A DNA stretch of 64,000 bases from Henckelia pumila (Eukaryota > Streptophyta > Magnoliopsida > Lamiales > Gesneriaceae): contig NC_133123.1 in assembly GCF_033568475.1 (NCBI RefSeq), forward strand, positions 24,414,622 to 24,478,621, in the 5' to 3' direction. Position numbers and translations under genes: made by a program. The notes under the pieces were generated by a model, which ran no database searches, was not told the DNA's origin, and saw only the letters and a list, made by a program, of their open reading frames with translations. Position 1 is the stretch's first letter, and every line of letters begins with the position of its first letter. Shown here one piece after another: positions 56,734-64,000 of this stretch.

Positions 56734-56822
56734 ACCTCTCCTCTACTTACGTACGTTAATTATGATAAAATTAAATATATATCATGTTATGTGAGTTTTA
56801 TTGGGGAATGTAAGATATATCA

Positions 56823-56830
56823 TATATATA
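56823..56830 (-). promoter_or_regulatory. TATA box of dirigent gene D
   Basis: GTAGCCTATATATATG on the minus strand about 90 bp upstream of the ATG, in a leader otherwise conserved with gene C. Confidence 0.65.
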
Positions 56831-56936
56831 GGCTACCCGAAGGATATACTGTACATTTTGGTTAGTCAATTAAATATGAAATCATCATACATTGCATTTG
56901 CAAAAAAAAATGCAAAAAAAAAAAAAAATTAAAATC

Positions 56937-56973
<37 letters not shown>

Positions 56974-57130
56974 TTTAAAATGATTGTATATGCAAATCCG
57001 TTATTATGTGACGTGAATTGCACATGGTTAGTTTCGTTGCAATATTATTTTTATTATTTTACTTAAAAAATAAAACAAATTTTTTTTTAAAAAAATAAAT
57101 AAATAAAACAAGTTTTCTGACAATAATTTG

Positions 57131-58349
57131 CACTTCAGTTGTTACAATGCATATATAATAATAGACGTTTGGACTTCTTCTATATTGTTAGAAAAATCGT
57201 AAATACTTTGATTAAGAGGGGAGTTTGTGCCGAAAACATCGAACACACTATTATAATTAATATAATGTTAGAAAATATTTCAAAAATGATAACGAGTTTT
57301 TTTTTTATAATCATTTTAAAAAAAAAAAAATTCTTTCTAAACACGGCCTAATTCTAATTCCAATTAATTAAATCGATTCTCCTACGCATATTTCTCTTAT
57401 TTCCAGATTATTTTTTTTCACAAAGCCCTCCTGTTTAGTGGGGTTAGGCAAACCCCTATGTTAGGAATTCATACATGTTTTCGTCCCGTTCTTGCTTCCG
57501 ATTCCGATTGTCTTCTTCCATTTTAACCTGCACTAACCTATGGAACACAAAAACACAAAGAAACCAACACAAATGCAGTAGCATAAAGATTGCCTCAAGA
57601 TTTTTGGGGCTTAGACGCTACTCTCCGAAACCACACCCAGACGAAGACCACAAAAGTTCCCACACTCAAATACACCCACGCTCACTGCCCTCACTACACA
57701 CAGTAGTAAATCCCAACCCTACATGAAGGAGGAAGAAAGAGGAGCAGCACACACAAAAGAGACGTTATGCTTCACTCCTTTCTTGCTCTCACTCAATCAC
57801 TCTTTTGGACACCTCACTCAGAAGCAAAAAAAAGAAAATAGAACGCTCACATTCTCTCTCACAAAGCATCCGCCTCACACAGAACCAGAAGAGAATAAAT
57901 TGAACGCTCACTTAGCAGATTAAGGAATGGGGGATTAAATACAAGGCTTGGTAGTGGGCTGGGTAATTATAATGATAGTTGGGTCAAAGCCCAACAATCT
58001 CTACCTTTTGGCCCAACACCGGTTCACTGGTTTTGGAGAATCACCTACAGCATCATCATCGCCCCACACAGAAAACACAAAGTTAGTACAAGACACAATA
58101 TGCAGCAAACACAAAGTAAGCTACAATACTACACCCAAACAGAACACATCTGTAAAAAAAAAATATCAAAGTTTAAAGTTTTTCAGACAAAGTTTAAACT
58201 TTTCAACATTTTTAGAATCAAAACTTGAACCAGGTAAATGCTCCATCTTGTTTGGAGCAGAGGATGTTGGAGATTTAATAATACTTGTGATTAAAATTTA
58301 AACCAAATATCACAATAGCCAGGAATTCATGTCGAATTAAAAGAAAATA
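57131..58349. other. Unassigned region with a purine/CA-rich tract
   Basis: The tract at 57420-58300 is richer in GC, CA and GA than its surroundings and contains several short open frames on the plus strand (57475-57726, 57723-57923, 57948-58301). None has a recognisable domain. TTGGGTCAAAGCCCAACAATCT (57979-58000) contains an inverted TTGGG...CCCAA pair. It may be transposon debris or transcribed spacer; I cannot identify it. Confidence 0.4.
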
Positions 58350-60629
58350 TGTAAGGCCCGAAAATATTAAATTATTAATGATGGGATTTGAGAATTAAAT
58401 TCCATATTTTGGGCAAATATTAATTTGAGAAGTTATGGAAATTATAGATTTAATTTTCGAGTCGAAAATATTTAATTTAAGAATTTACGAATTTTGAGAT
58501 TTAATTTTGAGAATTCTTAAATTAAAATATTAAATATTAGATTTGAATATTTATGGAATTTAAGATTAAATTCCAAGGTTCAAGAATGAATATGATTTAA
58601 TTCGAAGGTGAAACCCAATTAGAGACTGATTTGAAATATCGAAGTTCAAGGGCTGAAGTGCAAATGGCCTGGATTAATTGATTTAATCCGAATTTATTTA
58701 ATTTAATACGAGTATATTTAATTTGGGAATATTTAGAGTTTCGATTTAAATTCTAATATTTTTAAATTATTTAGGATTGAAATTGAATTAAAACGAAGGC
58801 CGAGGACCGAATTGTAATTAATGAAGACTTGAGGGGTTAAATTGCAAATATGCAATACACATCCGATTTTAATCAGATTTATCAGCATGAATACGTGTGT
58901 ATTGGAGATTTTATTCAGAATTGAGAGCAAGAACAACCGATACCTTCTTTTCCAATTATTCTTGATTTTTCAAATCGCCGTAACTTTTGTTTCGATCGCC
59001 CGATTTCAATTCCAAAAAGTGTTCTGGAATCCTTGCGACAAAGACTTCGACTTGATGTAAGTATTTTGATGTTTTCAATAGATTTCGAAATCAGTATGTG
59101 GCAGAGATCATAATTTTATGCTTTATGCATGTTCTTGAGCTTTTGTATCTTGTTTATTCGAACTTGAAGTGACGAACGGAGATTGTTTGGATGTCTTATG
59201 ACTTTCCAGCATGAATTCGATTAGTTCTGATTTGTGTATACTGAGATCTGATAATGTCTTGATGTGATATGTTGGTTCGAAGTATATATGAAGTTAGAAT
59301 TGATTTCGATATGTCGTCGGTTACCCATTTTCAATTGCTATGCTCTCGATTAATGTTTTGAGACCGTTTTGTGAGCCGATGATTGAGCTGAGACATTATT
59401 GGAGATGTTATTGATGTTGTAGCAATTTTATTCTTCCATTTCAGACTAGTTTGGAAGGCTAACGACTCAAGAACGTTGAATTCGAACCGAAGAAGAAGAA
59501 GTGAGGTTTGACATGATGTTGATTGAAGATATATTGTTGATTTTGATTCGATTCTGAAATGATTGAATATAATGAAATTTGATATGAATGTTTTGATGCT
59601 ATGTTTCAGATTTGAAGCGTTCAAAACCGAAGAAATATGAAGGTATAATGACGACATTGCGAGTCAGGGATTTGAAACTCGAGAACAATTATTCTTGAGT
59701 TGTCCCGCAAAAACCACATACTTGTTTATGTTTTGATTTGATTTCGATGTTGTCGATCCATCTTAGGTAGTGTATCTTTGAGTTTGAGTCTATATGATTA
59801 TGATACGATGATGATACAAATTGATTCTATGCCAAGGTCTGAGGCGACCTTATTTTCTAATCCAGAATGACTACGATAGATGGATATCCATGTCAAGATC
59901 GGTTACGAATCTTGATGACATCGATGATATAAGAATCAATTCCTGAGCGAGATATGTGTTGTTTACTCTATTGTTGAGTCAATTATCTTTAGAGTCGATA
60001 TGAATTTATTTAACGCATTTATATATCGATTATACTGGAAATGTTTTCTCACCGGATTTTATCCGGCTGTTGCTTTGTTTTGTATGTGTGCATTGCCACA
60101 GATGGGGCAGGAGCTAGTCTGAGATGACGTTGATAGCTCGGGAGCGAGACTTAGCATGTGTGGACTCGGTTTTTAAGCTGAAAAATGGTATTTAGATAGC
60201 ATCGATCAGGACATGAAACTTGTGATTTAGAAGCTCACTTTTAAGACTTAGTGTAGCTTATCGTTTCATGCTTTTATGTTATTCGTTTAATGTAATAAAC
60301 GCATGATTTGATGCTTGAGAGTTTTTACATGTATATATGCATGTTTTAGAATTGATAAACTCTATTTTGGAGTTGATTTTTGATGATTCGGATTGAGGCC
60401 AAGCTTTGAAAGCAAAAGAAGTTATGTTGAAAAGTTTTCTGGTCGTCTGGGCGCACCCGCGCTGTCCCCGGGAGCACCCGCGCCCTGTTGAAGAAAAGTT
60501 TCTGCCACTCCGGGCGCACCCGCGCTCGTATATGTAAAAAAAAATATTTTTTGCTTACTTCTTTGCTGGATTGTTATTAATATCAATGACCAATACGAAT
60601 GGAGATTAGCACCCGAGGTCCCCACAACA
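58350..60629 (+). mobile_element. 5' LTR of a gypsy retrotransposon, 2.28 kb
   Basis: Begins TGTAAGGCCCGAAAATATTA and ends GGTCCCCACAACA, followed after GG by a primer-binding site. The first 450 bp are tandem-like AATTTAAGATTAAATTCC variants. Near the end are three GGGCGCACCCGCGC-type motifs (60449-60535). No target duplication or 3' LTR is visible in the window. Confidence 0.75.
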
Positions 60630-60631
60630 GG

Positions 60632-60648
60632 TGGTATCAGAGCGTAAG
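60632..60648 (+). promoter_or_regulatory. Primer-binding site, initiator tRNA-Met type
   Basis: TGGTATCAGAGCGTAAG directly follows the LTR. It is the standard complement to the 3' end of initiator tRNA-Met and contrasts with the site in the copia element. Confidence 0.85.
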
Positions 60649-61019
60649 TTTCTTGGACTGAGATAGAAGCTGAGCGGGGTAGATTGAGTCGCATGCATTG
60701 ATAGTATTGCATGATTATGCATTACTTGATTTGATGATTTGATAACTTGCATGTGAGCATGATCTACTGTTTGACACGAAACTGCCTGATTTACTGATTT
60801 GTAAATTTTTGAATTTTCTTACTGATTTATTATAAGATTTCTCCGGGTGATTTAAGCACCCAGAATTGAATAGAATAGTGTTCTTTGGGTGACGTAAGCA
60901 CCCCAGACTGAACAAAAGTGTATGGTCAGAGTGAACAGAATTGTATTTCTCAGCTGAAAGAAGTATTTCCGATTGAGCAGAACAGTATACCAGCAAATGA
61001 ATAGATGCTATTGCAGGTA

Positions 61020-61700
61020 GAAGTTGGTTTGAAGAACTTGATCAGTTGTTTAAATACTGGAAAGATACTGATGAATGTCGTATCAGATTGATTGTATATC
61101 AACTTTCAAACCTAGCAACCAGCGGATGAATTGTTACGAAGAAATTCTGATAGAGCATTGATAAAAATGATGAGAAACAGAAGATTATGCCAAGAAAACT
61201 GGAGATGCTCATTTGAAGGTAAGCCTACTGAGATTTATTGAATTTTGACTGATGAAAAACTCAAGATTGAGTTGTTTATTCATGGCTTGAATTCGGAGAT
61301 TATGTCTGAGTAAATGTTGACAACTGAAACACTTTATGAAAGACATAGACAGGGATATGAGAACTGAAGCTGAATGATGAAGCAGAAGGAATGAAATTGT
61401 AGATATGCCATAATGTGTGAGATAATTACAAATTTAACTACAATTTATATTCCTGAGCAGATATGAAGAAACCGAAATGAAAGTAGTTCTTTCACTTTAG
61501 CGGACCGAGACAGATTTATCTGAGTCTGAATGCAGAGTATGATAAAAATGATTACACTCATTGTGAAAGGAGATATCCTAGCAATCAGTGTAAAGATATT
61601 TCTAGCAGATGTGCTAGAATATGTTCGAAGCAAATTAGATTCTGAGAAGATTTGAATGAAGAACAGTTCCAGAAATATACAGAAGATCAGAATGAAATTG
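61020..61700 (+). pseudogene. gag: Decayed gypsy gag
   Basis: WFEELDQLFKYWKDTDECRI (from about 61030) matches the retrotransposon Gag core (typical WF.....F......D..R). The frame is broken soon after LSNLATSG by stops, and later pieces appear in other frames. A cysteine-rich remnant, HCERRYPSNQC...RCARIC (61560-61635), corresponds to the zinc-knuckle region. No protease or reverse transcriptase could be read downstream to 62690, so the element is degenerate or truncated. Confidence 0.6.
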
Positions 61701-62940
61701 CACATGAGAATGAGAATTACAGGTAACAGATTTATTTTGTTTTAACCTGTTTATGTTATTGGTGCAAGAGATATATGATAGCTGAAAGCTTATTATATTT
61801 CCACCTCTATATCAGAAAAGAGAATTTGTGAATTGAATTGAAGAATTGAACTACTGCTTCGATGAAATGAAACTGAACATGATTTTGTTCGTAGTAAGAT
61901 ATCTGTTTATGTTGCATGATAGATGATGATGCAATAATCAAATACAGATTATCAGAAGATTGATGATAAGAAGCGATAAATGAGATTAGCAAGAACATAA
62001 TGTGCATGTAAATATGTTGATATGATATGGGATCTAGAAATTAAGATTCTTTGATTTCGGTTCAGTGTATATTGTGTTTGCTTACAGAAATGTTCCGAAA
62101 TAAATCTATTATATGCACTAGATATGTTCACGATCTAAATCAGCATTGGTAGGTATGCCGATGAATAGAGATTGTAGATATGTTCCAGCAAGATTTCAAT
62201 AGCGAACTAAGTTGTGAACTGAAATTTAAGAGCGAATTGATGAGTTGATGAATTGAATACTGCTTTTGAGGTTCATAAGATAAATGATGATATGAAAATC
62301 AGTTGCAGTTGAGTCTTTTCTTTGTTTATGCTGAATCGATTACATCAATTGGAGATATGATTCTTGAATTGTTTGAAATCGATTTAGGGGTTTGTTATTC
62401 AACCTCAATCGATATTGATTGGCTCTCATTCTTTATTCATAGATTCAGAATTTATTCACTCGTTTGGAGTTATGAATTGCAAGTGAGTTGTTTTCACTTA
62501 GCAGAGTTTGTTATCCATAAGATTTGATTATGGATGACCCTGATTGAGAGATTTCTCGATCTTGACTCATTTCTTTTGATTCTGAGAATTATCGATCCTT
62601 TGATGGCAATTTCAGCGTATTTTGAGATTGTTGGCTCGTAACTGATAGACAAATTGCACGGAAATTAGGTAAATCTTATCATTGAAGAAGATTAGACGTT
62701 TCAAATTAGAAACTGATGCTAAGTCATTAATTTCAAACTAAAAATCATTAATTTGATATTAAAATTGTTATTAGAAGTTAATTTTCTTAATAACAAAAAT
62801 AGTATTATTTTTAAATAATGTACTTTGTTTGAATGTAAAATATACTGTAAAAATCGTTATTATATGTGTGAGACATACCACATTTTAGACACAAAAAATA
62901 AAATATTTATTTTATTTATTATATCGTAAATTTAGTCACG
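61700..62940. other. Probable gypsy internal debris
   Basis: Continuation of the decayed element, stop-rich in all frames. TTTTGTTTTAACCTGTTTATGTTATTGG at 61735-61763 may correspond to the pre-protease region. Nothing firm. Confidence 0.35.
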
Positions 62941-62944
62941 AGTA

Positions 62945-63190
62945 TCGCATCAACCCTGCCTCGAACCGTCGGCTAAACTGAGACATGTCCCGTCAAATAG
63001 GGTGTCCAACAATAAAATAATGGACGCGAGCGACTACGTTCGGTACAATAAGCACGGATATATAGGTAAAATATTATGCACGAAAAATGACTGGGTATTG
63101 GATATATCTGAGTATCTGCTCAGTCTAAGCGCCACCAAGTATACAATACCATCGAGGTCAACTCCACTGAGTACATCCACACTCTCGTAC
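62945..63190 (-). repeat. LTR-derived fragment
   Basis: AATAGGGTGTCCAACAATAAAATAATGGACGCGAGCG resembles AATGGGGTGTCCAGAAAACA...CTGGACGTGAGCG at 26868-26908. The fragment is therefore probably a piece of the same gypsy-type LTR family in the same orientation. Confidence 0.45.
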
Positions 63191-63199
63191 TAATCACCG

Positions 63200-63282
63200 T
63201 AGCTCTCCTCTACTTACATTACTGATGATAAAATCAAATGTATATCATGTTATGTGAGTTATATTGGGGAATGTAGGATAGG
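63200..63282 (-). pseudogene. Dirigent promoter/leader relic
   Basis: TAGCTCTCCTCTACTTACATTACTGATGATAAAAT...CATGTTATGTGAGTTATATTGGGGAATGTAGGATA is nearly the same as the leader upstream of genes C (45154-45240) and D (56732-56815). The similarity begins exactly beside where the ATG would be and stops at the TATA box region. No coding sequence follows. Confidence 0.8.
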
Positions 63283-63742
63283 ATAAATCGAAAGGAAACT
63301 GTACCCGACAAGGGATGGACGTAAACTCGTAAGCTACCGAATGTGCCCGGGCAGAGTAAGCTGAGGGGACGGAAGAGCTAAACCTATCGATCTGGTCGAG
63401 GTGCACGCTGGAGTTCTCTCGAAGAAAGACCTTTTTATTTGTTTGTTTACCAGGCGTAACTCTAAAACATTGCTTTCTAGCGGGTCTCACTCTTTTTTTA
63501 ATGCATACTGATTGAGTTTAGCCCCGGCGGGATTTCTCGACTCAAAAGAAAGACCTCATTTGCTTAGCAAAAATACCCCCACATAAATACTTTTTTTTTC
63601 TTTCTCCCATAAAGCTCTCCGATCTTTATATCTTTCCTAGTTAGTCATATCCCACTCTTTCCGTCGTCTTTTTTCTAAGTGGAAGAGAGGCATGGTTGAG
63701 TTGGGGTCTAGTCTTCTGGTTCTTTCTTCTTGCTTGCTTGTC

Positions 63743-63745
<3 letters not shown>
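63283..63745. other. Possible organelle-derived insert (NUMT-like)
   Basis: This tract is clearly less AT-rich than its surroundings, with phrases such as TAAGCTACCGAATGTGCCCGGG, AGTTTAGCCCCGGCGGGATT and GAAAGAAAGACC-type runs reminiscent of plant mitochondrial intergenic DNA. It starts precisely where the dirigent relic ends and stops at a TA microsatellite. No gene is recognised in it. The assignment rests on composition and style only. Confidence 0.35.

Positions 63746-63783
<38 letters not shown>
63746..63783. repeat. TA microsatellite
   Basis: About 19 uninterrupted TA units. Other shorter TA runs occur at 4606-4630, 37576-37600, 45517-45538 and 56940-56968. Confidence 0.95.
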
Positions 63784-63786
<3 letters not shown>

Positions 63787-64000
63787 ACTAAGCCAGGACT
63801 ACATAAGAGGGGGGCCAATAAGAAAGAAAAATTAAAATTTTTTAAAATCTTATAAAATATTTTCGCTGAGATAAAATCGAAATGTAATAGAATCAATCAA
63901 AACACACATAAAGCAGGATTATTTATCAAACTTGCCCATTTTAGAAATAAAAAAACAGAGTGAAATGGAAAATTTATGCCAAGTCTAAACAACAAAATTT

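Larger units (their letters stand above)
55000..57130. repeat. Segmental duplication, copy E
   Basis: Paralogous to 42960-45730. It carries dirigent gene D, with insertions at 55155-55484 and 55527-55997 that copy D lacks. Copy D in turn has the large MULE-type element. Confidence 0.75.

Noticed and set aside
57475..58301. Three consecutive plus-strand frames as a possible gene
   Set aside because: No domain, no splice logic or conserved motif; the low stop density comes from CA/GA-rich composition.
58733..59657. Short frames in the gypsy LTR
   Set aside because: LTR sequence with no coding function; the frames are unrelated to any domain.
63002..63490. Frames on both strands at the right edge
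   Set aside because: They straddle junctions between LTR debris, a promoter relic and a foreign tract, so they cannot be one gene.

Overview
The window looks like nuclear DNA of a flowering plant, most likely an asterid eudicot. A Lamiales species is my guess, from the style of its dispersed repeats (GAGACGGTCTCA-type MITEs, a tRNA-derived SINE, gypsy LTRs with GGGCGCACCCGCGC motifs). It is AT-rich and gene-poor. Its only convincing host genes are a minus-strand tandem cluster of single-exon dirigent (DIR) genes, embedded in nested transposable elements. I see no tRNA gene, rRNA gene, CRISPR array or bacterial-type operon.

Dirigent cluster: four intact genes (22723-23304, 30970-31569, 44583-45155, 56161-56733), each with a signal peptide and a TATA box 60-90 bp upstream of the ATG. 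There is one full-length pseudogene (4003-4525), one internally deleted pseudogene (38313-38496), one short relic (54420-54580) and a promoter relic cut at the start codon (63200-63282). The flanks of these loci are alignable, so the cluster grew by segmental duplication. The clearest pairs are 20144-25880 with 36195-40390 (part of it a third time at 29145-29930) and 42960-45730 with 55000-57130. The encoded proteins should be secreted and act in the apoplast, steering stereoselective phenoxy-radical coupling or related chemistry. Their substrate cannot be read from sequence.

Mobile DNA, left to right: a 316-bp tandem array (418-2095); foldback and MULE-type MITEs (2653-3191); hAT-type elements with 8-bp target duplications (5468, 7579, 20424, 21019, 23997, 27128, 29943, 32081); SINEs (6836, the 31950/33192 halves, 36045); a nearly intact and very young Ty1/copia retrotransposon (13776-20143, LTRs differing at two positions); a minus-strand gypsy-type LTR (26785-28956) carrying a nested hAT element; MULE-type elements with 9-bp duplications (2989, 37230, 43177, 45937, 50519, 51201); a Pack-MULE-like element (51600-52766) carrying a piece of a CC-NBS-LRR resistance gene; LTR relics on the minus strand (40730-42830, 53510-54300); and a gypsy element with a 2.28-kb LTR and decayed gag (58350 onward). 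The right edge holds a GC-richer tract (63283-63745) that looks organelle-derived.

Because the duplicated blocks preserve empty sites, several insertions can be polarised and their target duplications confirmed inside this one window. That is the most informative feature of the region. All homology statements come from reading the sequence and from remembered family consensus motifs; no database search was run.
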